Below, piece by piece: positions 12,301 through 23,141 of a DNA stretch of 64,000 nucleotides (position 1 is its first letter; each line of letters begins with the position of its first letter). Source of the DNA: Chimonanthus salicifolius (taxonomy: Eukaryota; Streptophyta; Magnoliopsida; Laurales; Calycanthaceae); the NCBI GenBank assembly GCA_013350335.1, contig CM023536.1, positions 6,158,207-6,222,206 of the forward strand, written 5' to 3'. Position numbers and translations under genes: made by a program. The notes under the pieces are model-generated. The model saw only the letters and a program-made list of their open reading frames with translations. It was not told the origin of the DNA and searched no databases.

Positions 12301-15300
12301 GGAATAGGAGTTTGAGTTGAAGATCGATCCACCTCCTGTCTTGCCCAAGACCTTTTAATGCCACCACTGATTGAGTGTATGAACCACTCATAGAAAGGAT
12401 AAAAAAAGGCAAGATGTAATATTTTGATTGGTTGCGCCTTATCCAAATTCTCAATTATTATTCTAAAATCCATGTTGACTCTTCTAAGAGAAAAACAATC
12501 CTCTACTATTCACATTTGAATTATAGAGTTCTTTATGATTACAGTGGAGAATGGATAAATAATTTGAATGTGGAGCTCAAACACCATGTCAAATAAATTT
12601 ATGAAAACGTGAAATTTTCTTTCCATATGAAGTTCATAGTCATCTGAACTAAAACTATTACAGCGGTAACATTTCAATCTAAGAGTCATTATTGATCAAC
12701 TATATGTCAAATTGGGCCATATGATATTTCCTGGGAGGATGGTAAGTGTGCAGGGGATGGTTGATCGGTTGATGGGGTGGATTAGGTGGCCTATTAGGCT
12801 CAATCTCCTTTTTTTTTTGAATTTGTATAATCCTCTCTGAAGTCAACTACCTCCATGAATATCTCTCTGTTACTTGTTGGTTATATCATCATTAATCAAA
12901 ATGAGAGATGGAGGGTAGGAGGTGCAATTCTATGAATTTTGCACTTGGGTGTATTCTATTAATTTGTTTTCCTTTTACTAGAATCATTGTCCAAAGGGGT
13001 AAGTCATCTTGGAATGTGTTGTGTGGTACTATGGTATTCAGTTGATTCCAACCAATCAATGTCTTTTCTTTTTGTTTTCCTACAGTTATTTTTGATACTA
13101 CTATTTTCTTAGAGTCTTGGTCATAAAAGTTATATTTGTTGCAAATATTGAGGGGCATCTATTATGAATTTTGGTTCCTTTGAGTCCTATCTTACATCAA
13201 ATGGTATTTTCCTTCATAAAACATGTAGAGCTGCTTCTGTATTATGTTCCTTGAAGTGTTTCTATATTTATTGGTGTTACTCTTTCTTGAATGTTGTTGC
13301 TGGGTTTTTTTTTGGGAGGGTGGGTTGGGGGGGGGGGGGGGGGGGGGGGGGGGTTGTTTGAATGGTAAATCAAGAGGGTTAATTTCATAAATTTTGGTTC
13401 CTCTAAATCCTTCATCAATTGGTATTTAGAGCCTTGGTACATGTGTTCCTTGTAGTGTAAAATGCCAATAACAAGGGAATTGACAACTGGACCAAAATGA
13501 AGTATGTTTCTTGGTGATTAAAGGCATACCCAACAACTCATGGTTGTGTTCAATCAGCAACAAGAAGAGCGATTGATTTTCAGAATAAACATTTGGAATC
13601 AAAGGGGAATCTAGGAAGTGCAGCATGTGCTGTCCTTCTTGCACCTATTCATTACTTGCATTTGACCTAGATATGGGCCACATGTAGTCTCAATGTATCA
13701 TTATTTTGTCTTGGCACATTTTTTGTTTCAAATACATGTGTTGTGTACTTGTCCTACTCTACATATTTTTCTATTTGTACTGTCCTAACCTACATCTTTT
13801 TGTTTTTATAGCTTGAACATGTAACATTACCTTCATCCTCATGTAACTTGTGGCATGAGACACCACTATTAACGCTGTTGACAATTGGATCCAAATGAAA
13901 AAACAATTTATGATAAAAAGAGGTGATTGTGTTTGTACTCAATCAATGACATGTCAAGCTATCAAACTTTTAATCCCAATGTACCATGACTTGCAGTTGA
14001 CCTGGATGGTCCACATATAATGTATATCATGTCATCTTAGTGGATTGTAAGTGTGTAGTGTTTTTGTATGCACGTGTGCATGTAGGTGTGTTTACTTACC
14101 CTATTCTACATCTTTTTCGTATTTGTACTTGTTCTACGTCTTTTTTGCATTTGGAGCTTCAATTCCTCCGTAGGACTTGTAATGATACCTGCAGCATTGT
14201 GTTCCTTGTGGTGTGGGACGCCACAATTAAGGCTATTCACAATTGGATCCAAAAGAAGCATGATTGATGATAAAAAGAGGTGTTTATGTTTGTAGTCAAT
14301 CAATCACCTTTTATATTATGTGTTGGTTGGATATATTTTATTTGCATATGGGTGGGTTATTTTTTGTTTGTGTATGGCGAGGGGTGCAGTGGGGAGAGCG
14401 AGCAATGAGATATACTTATTTTGACTGTATATGTATATGTATGTGCGTGCATGCGTGTGTTTGTGTTCGGGTTATGGGCAATGGGATGTGTTTATATGTG
14501 TTGTATGCTTCTTGACCTTGTTTTTAGTGTTTGATCTCTTTAATTTGTAATGTATGCTTTGACTATATTTTTATCTATATGCTACTTGCTGTTAGTTTTG
14601 GGAGTTTTTATTTCTCTAGATTGTTCTATCTTCAATATAGAATCTTGTTTAATCTTTGAACTTTGTTATTTTTTGTTCTTGTATGACTTTTCAAATGTAG
14701 CTAGACAACTTTGTAGATTGAATCTTCTGGTTGTATAATAATAGGCATAGATGGACTGGACGCTATGAAGCTCACCTCTGGGACAAAAGTACATGGAACC
14801 AAAACCAAAATAAAAAGGGAAAGCAAGGTATGCTTTTCATAAGCTTTGATGGTGGTAGATCTAAGGCATTGAAATAGTGGAGTTTTATATCGGCACAACT
14901 AAAATATATGAGAATCATTATTAAGACCCTGATGCCTTTTTCACTCTTTCCTCTAATAGCTTCATATTTATCATCAAAGTTTTTCTATTTTTGGTCTCAT
15001 TATTCAAGTTTACTTGAATATTGTCCTTTGGGTCCCTTTATAAAGAATTCTTACGGTTTTGTACTCTATTTTTATTACTTAGTGTATCATAAGAGAATCA
15101 TTATTAAGACCCTGATGCCTTTTTCATTCTTTCCTCTAATAGCTTCTTCATATTTATCATCAAAGTTTTTCTATTTTTGGTCTCATTATTCAAGTTTGCT
15201 TGAATATTGTCCTTTGCGTCCCTTTATAAAGAATTCTTATTGTTTTGTATTCTATTTTTATTATTTAGTGTATCATATGATTCAGAATAAGAATCGATAT

Positions 15301-18300
15301 GATACTCAAATCTTGGAAGGGTTACTTGGTGCCCTCCCCCTCCCTCCAGGTTGAATATGCAAGAAAGGAAAAAAAATTTGAAGGTCGACAGTATTCTCCA
15401 AGATCTTGAGTGATAAATTGATTTTCTTGTCTTTTCCTTTCCGTGTGTATGATTCTACACACCTCCAGGTCCTCCCAACAAACACAAAAGTAAAAGGAAA
15501 TAAAATTGAGGGTTGATGGTCTTGGACAAAATAGTAACTGATAAATTGACTTTTTGTGTGTTTTTTTCTTCTTTTTTTGAAAGGTTTTTCTTGTTTCTTT
15601 CTTTTTAAGTGCAATTTACATCTTTCATACTTACATGAGGCTTCCCTGAAATTGCTTAACTTGACCTAGTCTTGGATGTGACAAAAAATAGAAGGTATAA
15701 AAGTTTCAATGTAAAACAGTGTATCATGTTACTGTTCCAATACTAAAAAAATAAATTATGTTGTATAATAAAGAAGGAAGAGTATCATATTAGATTTATC
15801 CGTACTTTTGTCTTTTTGAAGGAAAATAATATCTATCCCCGGGCATATCATTGGTAGGAAGTCTTATCCTTTCTTCTTTTGGTCTTTGATGAGAAAAGTG
15901 CAAACTCTGCTGCTAAATGACAGTAACTGGGTAGAATGATCATTTCCTGTATTGCATGCAAGTGATTATTTTATGTGACAAAGAAGGGAGAATTATCATA
16001 TTATCTTCATGGATTCTTTCCATGCCTTCTGCTTTTCCAGGGGAAAATAATACATTCCTCGTCGTATATCATTGGTTGAAACTCCAATTGTCTCTCTTTT
16101 TGCTCTTTGTTGAATGACACAGAACTCTACTTCTGAATGACAAAAACTGGAAGAAATAATCACTGCTAATGATGAAAACTGGAAGGAATGGTCATTTCTG
16201 CATATGTCAGGCATATGTCTAGATCTAAAAATTCAATGTTACAGCTTTTGATATACAAGGGGTGGTTTTAGTTGTCTACCATTTTAATTCTACACAGATA
16301 AATATTCTTACCAAGCTATATTAAATTTGGTTTCTGTGATGATCCTATCTTTTAAGTTTGAGATCCTACTGATGACATTTATAAATTTGAACCTTATTTT
16401 GCCTTCTTTGTTACATCTAACACTTTGCTTTTGATTTCCATGGAAAATGTTTGGTCCATGACAATTTCTCCAGTTTACTTAGGTAAGCTACAAAAGCTTT
16501 ACATCCTTTAACTCTTACCATTGCAATATTGCGTACATGGTCATTGATTTTTTTGTTGCCATGTTGATATGTTTTAGGTGCTTATGATGATGAGGAAGCT
16601 GCAGCTAGAGCATATGATCTTGCTGCACTTAAATATTGGGGACCAGGGACACTCATTAATTTTCCTGTGAGATGAGGATGACTTTAATTTTTACTATTTG
16701 CTTGACTCTGTTGCATACATTCTTAATTAAGATGCATAATGAGAATTGCTGGTCAAAAGCAATAGATTATATCCCCTTCTAAACTTTACTTGCCACAATT
16801 CAGTTATAATGAACTCTTTATTTCAATTTACCAAATAAATGCATTTTAAAGTTCTAAGAAGAAAGGACTTGAGTTTGATTCACGCTCAACACCCATCTGG
16901 GCCACTCACCATACTTGCTTACCCAGTGTGTGTGGGATTGGGAGGTTTGCACGTGCCTGAAGGACTAGTCGGGTTAAAATGGCCCCTGGCCAAATACAAG
17001 TGAGACCCCTAGACACCTTGGTCATAAAAAAAAGTTCTAAGAAGAAACGAACCTTTAATTTTTTTTCTTGTTGATTGGTTCAGTAGTGTCTTAAGTCTTG
17101 AGCTTGAGCTTTCTAAAGTATATGGTCTTTTTGCCTCTTAGTATTTTTTAATCTAATGGTCTTTTTGTTTAGTCATCAAAAAAAAAAGTTCTAAGAAGAA
17201 ACGGACCTTTAATTTTTTATCTTGTTGATTGGTTCAGTACTATCTTAAGTCTTGAGCTTGAGCTTTCTAAGATATATGGTCTTTTTGCCTCCTAGTATTT
17301 TTTAATCTAATGCTCTTTTTGTTTAGTCATAAAAAAAAAAGTTCTAAGAAGAAACGGACCTTTAATTTTTTATCTTGTTGAGTGGTTCAATAGTATCTTA
17401 AGTCTTGAGCTTGAGCTTTCTAAGCTATATGGTCTTTTTGCCTCTCAGTATTTTTTAATCTAATGGTCTTTTTGTTTAGTGTAAAATGTTCATGAAAGAA
17501 CGTGGAAAAGGATGTTTCAATGTTGGTGCTAGAATCTTTGACTTTTAGAAGTTAGTAAATCATGTAAGCATTTAATTGGATGCTATAACTGGATGAAAAT
17601 GTCACAGGTTAGTGATTATTCAAGAGATCTTGAAGAGATGCAGACGCTTTCAAGAGAAGATTATCTTGCATCTTTAAGAAGGTATGCATCTTTCCTTATT
17701 ATTAGTCTTTTTATTCGGTGGCGGATCCAGAAATTCTATGTTTGAGGGGCCAAAATAAATTTTTACTATTTTTAGTCAGTCAAGACTTGATTTGAGAATG
17801 TTTGAAGTTCATATGAGTTTAGTTTGAAACAACCCATCAACCTATTTGTCTAACTACAAATTAAATGAAAAAAAGTACAAATATTTTTTTTTTACTTAAG
17901 ATAGTGTTTAAAGTTCCTTGAGGGAGTCCAAATCATTTATTAGTGATATAGTATATTTCATCGATAAAAGGAAATGAAGAGTCATAAATTCATAAATAAA
18001 ATTGAAAAAGAAACTACCTTTTAGAGTTTATCTTCTGGCCCACTCGTCATTTTGTTAAAATAATAAGGCCATCAATTAGGACACTATTGTTTTCTATTAT
18101 TCGGACACCATATTTCTAAAGTACCTAAACTATCCTATCTTTTAGATAGTAACCAATTTAAAATTTTCTTTCCTATAAATGTCATTTGAATTAAAATAAA
18201 GGGCACTTTTGGTATTTTAAAAATATGGTGTCCCAACAATAGAAAACAATGGTATCCCAATCGATGGCCAATAATAATTATTTTGTAAATTGGGGAAAAA

Positions 18301-21041
18301 CGAATAAAAAACATCGCTATCCATAACATGTCACTTTAGTCATTCTTTGATTTCATGATATATGTGGCAATAGCTGTGGCCCATTGGCTTCATTGAATTA
18401 AATAAGAGATTGAGGATAAGCCAAATACAAATACGAAGCCTAATTTGACATATTTAGCGACTTGATTAAGAAACTAAAATGAGATCTTTTTTGAACCATC
18501 AAGTTTATTTTCTTTAGATTAAATGGTTAAAAATCTCTAAGAGACTAACCTTTTTATAATCGTCAAATCCACAACCTATCATTTGGTTTGGTGGGGCAAG
18601 TAAACTCATCCACCATTATCTACATTTTGTAATTAAAAATGAATTATATGAGAAATATTGACTTAGATGGAGTCTTTAAAATTGAAAGCAAAGCATTGCT
18701 AATACCGAGGCGGATGGGTGACCAAAAACGTTGAGAGAGAGAAAGCATTATTAATGCCGAGGCAGATGGGTGACCAAAAACAGAGAGAGAGAGAGAGAGA
18801 GAGAGCATTGCTAATACCGATGCGAATGGGTGACTGAAAACGTTGTGAGAGAGAGTTTATGTAAAGAGGGAAGGAATTGAAGAAGGGAATGCCTAAAGAG
18901 GGAAAGTAGCAAAGAAGGAAATTTTTAGGTAGAAAATTTGGGGGACTGTACAGTATCTGCAAGATTTTTGGCTCCTGTGTAAAGAGGGAAGGAATTGAAG
19001 TACGTTTGTAAAGAGGGAAAGTAGCAAAAAGGAAATTTGCAGGGTACTAATTTTAGGGGACTGTACAGTATTTGCAAGATTTTATTGTTGCAAGTGCCTA
19101 TTTTTATTGTTGTTATTGACTATGCCTATTTATTTAGATTATGTTTTTTGACACTAAATGGTAGCATGCTGCAGAAAAAGTAGTGGTTTCTAATTTTAGG
19201 GGGACTGTACAGTAATTTCAAGATTTTATTGTTGCAAGTGCCTTTTTTTATTGTTGTTATTGACTATGCCTATTTATTTAGATTATGTTTTTTGCCACTA
19301 AATGGTAGCATACTGCAGAAAAAGTAGCGGTTTCTCAAGAGGTTTCTCTAAATACCGTGGACTTTCCAGGTTTTGTAAATTTCTACCATCCATTTGTATA
19401 ATTTATGCTGCTACTTCTGTTGTTGAAGGGATCAAGTATGCTCGTTACGTTGCTTATTTATGTAATTTATGCTTCTGCCATCTTTATCACTGTCATTAGG
19501 ACTTTGCAAGTGCGTTATGCATTTACTTAAATTATGCTGCATTTATGTTCATTGTTCTGGCATCTAATATTCTCAAGTACGGAATTGTTGGCTTGGAATA
19601 GAAGAGAAAGGTGATATAAAGGAAGAAGGAATTACCTGTGTGTTTATTCGTCTTAATGTGATTTCTCTTGGACAAATAATTGTGTGCAGTTTTTTCCACC
19701 CCTTTCATGCCAACGCTAATTTGAGCCTATTCCGAACTTAGCTTTTACTTCCCTTATTATATAGTGTTTTGACATGGAACTAGGAGACTGATAAAGGCTT
19801 TAGATTGATGATGTAAGAAAAAGACATGCTAAGGGTGGGGATATTTGCTGTTGCGTTGGAGATGATTGGGGATTTTCTGGATTTGTTGCAATCCAGAAGC
19901 CCTATATGTGGGTTTTGGTTCCCAATCATTTTAGCAATGGACCCTGACCTGTGATCAAAGTACCGAGGGATTTACCACCTTTTCAATTTATTTTATTTGC
20001 TAACATTCCATTGAATTTTGTTTATATGTGGACAAGTGTGTGAGACCTCTAGCCTTTCTTTATGCTTGATTTGACTTGATCACTAGCCTTATTTTCTTAT
20101 GTTATGTTCTGCTTTCTGCTTGCTTTCAGACCACAAAGCAGTCGGTGGGAGACTTCATTAGGTAGAATGCTGGGGAATGAGAATCTCAATAGCTTAAACT
20201 GTAGTATGTACACAAAATAAAAAGTTAGCTTCCTGATGTTAGGTTTTCTACTGGATGGATGACTTGATTAATTGTTTGTTCTCTCTTGAAGGTACAAGTG
20301 AGGATGCTGCAACAGAAAATGAGTATGTGGGTGGGCTTTGCCTTGAAAGAAAAATTGATCTGACAAACTACATCAGGTGGTGGGGACCTAAAAAAGTCCG
20401 TCGAGATTCTATTTCTAAATCCTCAGAAGAAACACATGGTATCACTGATGCTGGCAGTGAACTGAAAACATTTGAATGGCCCATGCAGCATACTGAGCCA
20501 TACCAGTTACCTTCTTTAGGCCTATCTCGTAAAGGGAAGTCTTGTGTATCTGCGATGTCTGCTTGTAGCATTTTGTCTCAATCTGATGCCTTCAAGAAAA
20601 TGCAAGAAAGAATATCAGAAACCAATGAAGAAGAAGTGCATAAGAACAGTGTAGGCCTTGAAAAGTCAATTCCAAAATTGGCAACTGTTGGCACAAACGA
20701 GAGACCAGGAGTTTCCTTGGGCCTGGGTGAATTGCCTCTTCAAAGAACTCCATATCCTTTGGTCCCTTTCTTATCTGCACCATTAACGACCAACTGCAAT
20801 ACCATTGACCCATTACCAGACCAGACATTCTGGACAAGTCTTGTCGAGCCAACAGGACTTCCTCTCCCTACTGCGGTTAGTATATGCTAATTATGCTTTC
20901 TTTAGATCATGCTTCCTCTTACAACAGTTCTATTGTACCATAAGTCATTTCTGTATTTTTTTCCCAATGTCTCTTGCATCTTTCTTGCAGCTGAGAAAGA
21001 CAGAGATCGGTTCAACATACTCTATCTACCGCCAAGAATAA
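9399..21041 (+). CDS. AP2-family transcription factor, At2g41710-like (nine coding exons)
   Basis: Nuclear DNA-binding protein of the AP2 class of AP2/ERF factors. Exons by reading frame and GT-AG sites: 9399-9643, 14745-14827, 16474-16482, 16578-16666, 17608-17681, 19319-19369, 20142-20203, 20292-20875 and 20991-21041, totalling 1,248 nt or 415 aa with all phases consistent. The N-terminus is low complexity with a GCA-coded alanine tract, then [17 protein letters not shown]. The AP2 domain starts SSIYRGVTR in exon 1, continues [13 protein letters not shown] in exon 2, VYL in the microexon and [22 protein letters not shown] in two overlapping parts of exon 4. The second AP2 repeat is degenerate: [15 protein letters not shown], then [26 protein letters not shown]. 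Length and organisation match Arabidopsis At2g41710 as I remember it (not searched). ATG context gccATGG is favourable. The donor of exon 1 (gtatta) and the acceptor choice at 20142 over 20138 are the least certain points. Confidence 0.93.
13327..13353 (+). repeat. Run of 27 consecutive G in intron 1
   Basis: An uninterrupted G27 preceded by gggagggtgggtt lies inside the 5.1-kb first intron of the AP2 gene. Such runs can form G-quadruplexes and are hard to sequence, so the true length is uncertain. Confidence 0.85.
13445..14300. repeat. Diverged tandem repeats in AP2 intron 1
   Basis: Segments with caattggatccaaa followed by gataaaaagaggtg and aatcaatca recur (about 13880 and 14240), with an older relative near 13480. 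They are preceded each time by a ccttgtggtgtggga- or gtggcatgagaca-type block. Unit size is roughly 350-390 bp. No coding potential. Confidence 0.6.
14910..15275. repeat. 183-bp tandem duplication in AP2 intron 2
   Basis: gagaatcattattaagacc begins at 14910 and 15093. The two 183-bp copies are nearly identical, with a 3-bp insertion and a few substitutions. The open frame crossing both copies comes from the duplication, since 183 is divisible by three, and is not evidence of a gene. Confidence 0.85.
15770..16215. repeat. Old tandem duplication in AP2 intron 2
   Basis: Two diverged copies of about 205 bp share aaagaagg, atcatatta, gaaaataat, atatcattgg, tctttg and atgacagtaactgg / atgacaaaaactgg in order. 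No gene is indicated. Confidence 0.55.
16474..16482 (+). CDS. 9-nt microexon of the AP2 gene (VYL)
   Basis: tttacttag lies between a tttctccag acceptor and a gtaagc donor. With one base from exon 2 and two from exon 4 it encodes V-Y-L followed by G, exactly the residues required between GKQ and AYDDEE in AP2 domains. A 9-nt VYL microexon is known in plant AP2 genes such as WRI1. Automatic predictors commonly miss it. Confidence 0.93.
   Translation, partial: FT
16865..17030 (+). mobile_element. SINE family B, 5'-truncated, with target duplication
   Basis: The 17-bp sequence aaagttctaagaagaaa occurs just before (16848-16864) and just after (17031-17047), a clear target-site duplication in intron 4. 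A box-B-like gtttgattcacgc lies near the 5' end. The 3' end agacaccttggtcat plus A-run is shared with copies at 32977 and 43765. Confidence 0.8.
17033..17482. repeat. Tandem triplication of about 153 bp in AP2 intron 4
   Basis: agttctaagaagaaacg begins at 17033, 17187 and 17340. Each unit contains cttaagtcttgagcttgagc and tctaatggtctttttg or a one-base variant. The triplicated unit starts at the 3' edge of the SINE B insertion, and units 1 and 2 end in tcat plus A-runs, so the SINE tail was included in the amplification. Confidence 0.9.
18067..18269. mobile_element. MITE with 58-bp inverted ends and 8-bp target duplication
   Basis: The left end ggccatcaattaggacac and right end (reverse complement) ggccatcgattgggatac start inverted repeats of about 58 bp that share ttgttttctatt and gggacaccatattt or one-base variants. 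aataataa flanks both sides (18059-18066 and 18270-18277). It is 203 bp, lies in AP2 intron 5, and the 8-bp duplication is typical of hAT elements. Confidence 0.85.
18690..18860. repeat. Three tandem units of about 60 bp with GA-rich spacers
   Basis: aaagcattgctaataccgagg, with variants, recurs three times, each followed by gatgggtgac and a ga-rich tract, including an 18780-18805 GA microsatellite. Located in AP2 intron 5. Confidence 0.75.
19049..19336 (+). repeat. 143-bp tandem duplication carrying a decoy start of exon 6
   Basis: Copy 1 (19049-19191) and copy 2 (19192-19336) both contain the end of intron 5 plus the first bases of exon 6. Copy 2 joins the real exon at 19319. Copy 1 has an equally good acceptor (gcag at 19171-19174) followed by aaaaagtagtggtttc, but the duplication boundary then gives an in-frame TAA at 19191-19193. 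Related blocks (gactgtacagta, gtaaagagggaa) also occur at 18855-19040, so the region has duplicated more than once. Confidence 0.88.
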
Positions 21042-21178
21042 GGATTTCAAGTTACCTGCTCGTTCATCAATGCAGATTTCAAAGGTTGGTCCTGTTCTTA
21101 GATCCTTTCTGTGGAAAACAGCTTGAAGTATTATTCCTGGGTTGCATATTCTGTTGTCTCGATGTATTTGATTATGTA

Positions 21179-22160
21179 GAGTACTAGAGTAAGACATGTA
21201 TGAACTAAATATCATTGTGTTTTGGTTTGCTCTTGGCGTTTATTGGTTTGTACATATTTTCTTGAATGAACTGAATTTTGTTATAAAGTTAATGAAATCA
21301 TTGAGTCAATTGCTCTACTCTCACTACGAGACATACTCATTTTTCAACAGCGTTGTTAGCCTTGTGTATTATCAATTCATGTGGATCCTTTCTATTGCTT
21401 TACTTAATGATTTCATTGAAAACTTTTACATTTTACCGTGTTCAGAAACTTGAAAACTTAAGACTTGGAAAGTTCATCAAGCCAAGTGGACTTGTCTTAG
21501 TCTGACCAAGATTACAGGTGGACCTTCCTTTGAACGTGCATGGACCTTCCCATCCTAGAGTACTAGAGTAAGACATGTATGAACTAAATATCATTGTGTT
21601 CTGGTTTGCTCTTGGTGTTTATGGGTTGTACATATTTTCTTGAATGAACTGAATTTTTTTTATAAAGTTAATGAAATCATTGAGTCAATTGCTCTCCTCT
21701 TTCACTATGAGACATATCTTTCAACAGCGTTGTTAGCCATGTGTATTATCAATTCATGTGGATCCTTTCTATTGCTTTACTTAATGATTTCATTGAAAAC
21801 TTTTGCATTTTACTGTGTTCAGAAACTTGAAAACCATCTTTTTCTTTCTGTTACGGGTAGCAGTCACAGCTTGGGCAGTAGTCAACTCCTTGTTCTGGTA
21901 GCTGTTGCTGAGACTCTGAGCCTATCGAGAGCGAAGCGACCTCTACTCATAATAAGGCCGTTTATTTGCGGTAGAAGGCACATCTCAAGCACCGCAGAGA
22001 GAACATGCGATGCGTTCCGGCTCAGGCGCCGTAGTCCAATTCTTTTTGTTGCGTTTTCGGTAGCTAGTAAACAGCAAGTGTCACAGATAAATCCTTGTTC
22101 TTTCATTAAGACTTGGAAAGTTCATCAAGCCAAGTGGACTTGTCTTAGTCTGACCTAGAT
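21179..22160. repeat. 379-bp tandem duplication downstream of the AP2 gene
   Basis: tactagagtaagacatg begins at 21182 and 21561. Copy 1 runs through aaaacttaagacttggaaag into gtcttagtctgacc. Copy 2 is the same but interrupted between gaaaac (ends 21834) and ttaagacttgg (from 22106) by 271 bp. The duplication lies in or just past the expected 3' UTR of the AP2 gene. Confidence 0.85.
21835..22105. other. 271-bp insert of foreign composition, possible organellar DNA
   Basis: Present in copy 2 and absent from copy 1 of the surrounding duplication. It is GC-richer than its surroundings, has no internal repeats, and contains gagagcgaagcgacctctac and ggctcaggcgccgtag, which look to me like plant mitochondrial intergenic DNA. 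I cannot confirm this without a search. No target duplication is evident beyond a shared tt/aag junction. Confidence 0.35.
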
Positions 22161-23088
22161 TACAGGTGGACCTTCCCATCCTACCTTATTCCCACCATTA
22201 TTGGTGGGACCTACATGCATTTATGTGGCATGTAGGACCACATGGAAAATGGTTGTGGCAGATGTCCATGCATAGTGAAAAAAACATGGGCTTTGGTGCA
22301 CGAATTCTTTGATACCTTGTGTCAAAGGGTGGTCCACCCTTTGCATGCCCTATCGGATAGATGGGCATGGAGTCTCATACCTTGCTTGTTCTGTTGGGGT
22401 ATGAGATTGTTCAAAGTGTACCCTATACCTATACTATTGATTTTTCATCTCCAGCTGTTGGTAAATATTTTGTCATTGAATTTGATTCAATATTGAAGAT
22501 TAGTCAAATGGGTAATGACCCTATCTTAGATCTGAATTCAAAGGGGGACATAGTAGGGTGGAAGGGTTTGGAATGTGGTAAAATACTTTCTTATGCTTAT
22601 TTTGGACTTTCCCTTATCTTTTATGTTGGCTATAGTTCTAGTCTAATTCGAGAATTCAAAAATTTGACTTGGTTTGATTTTTCATTGAGTCGAACTTGAA
22701 GACTTAAATAAGTTTTGACTGAAAATATTAAAAATAATAGTATATGTAATTTAAAAATGTAAAATATAAAAATATAAATAATCCTAAATAAAAAGGAAAA
22801 ACAATCTTAAAAAGAAACAATGAGCGAGAAGAATAAAACAAAGAATAAAAGAGAAGAATATAAGCTAAAGAATAAGAAATAGAAAAATACAACAAGAATA
22901 ATGAAGGACTGAAAATAAAGAAGCTAAGATGCTGAAAAATTGAAAAATGAAGGATGAACATAGAGAATGAGAAGAATATTGAAGCAAAAACAAAAAAAGG
23001 GAAAAATGAGAAGAAATGGCAAAATATTAAAATAATAAATCCCATAAAATTTGGAAAACAGGAGAAAAAGAAAGGGAGGAAAAAACCA
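22161..23088. other. Intergenic, no gene seen
   Basis: Mixed sequence, purine-rich from 22740 to 23088 (many gaagaa and aaaga motifs). Open frames here reflect low complexity. No gene family recognised. Confidence 0.4.
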
Positions 23089-23089
23089 C

Positions 23090-23137
<48 letters not shown>
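23089..23137. repeat. Compound (CT)n(CA)n microsatellite
   Basis: About eleven CT units followed by about thirteen CA units. Confidence 0.95.

Positions 23138-23141
<4 letters not shown>

Noticed and set aside
14908..15354. Plus-strand frame of 148 codons
   Set aside because: Kept open only because a 183-bp duplication preserves frame; it lies in AP2 intron 2 and shows no domain.
20255..20291. ATG at 20255 as a start for a separate 211-codon gene
   Set aside because: It lies in intron 7. The true exon begins at 20292 after an acceptor and continues the AP2 protein in phase.
21640..22158. Plus-strand frame of 172 codons
   Set aside because: It spans a repeat copy and the 271-bp insert; composition and context do not support a gene.
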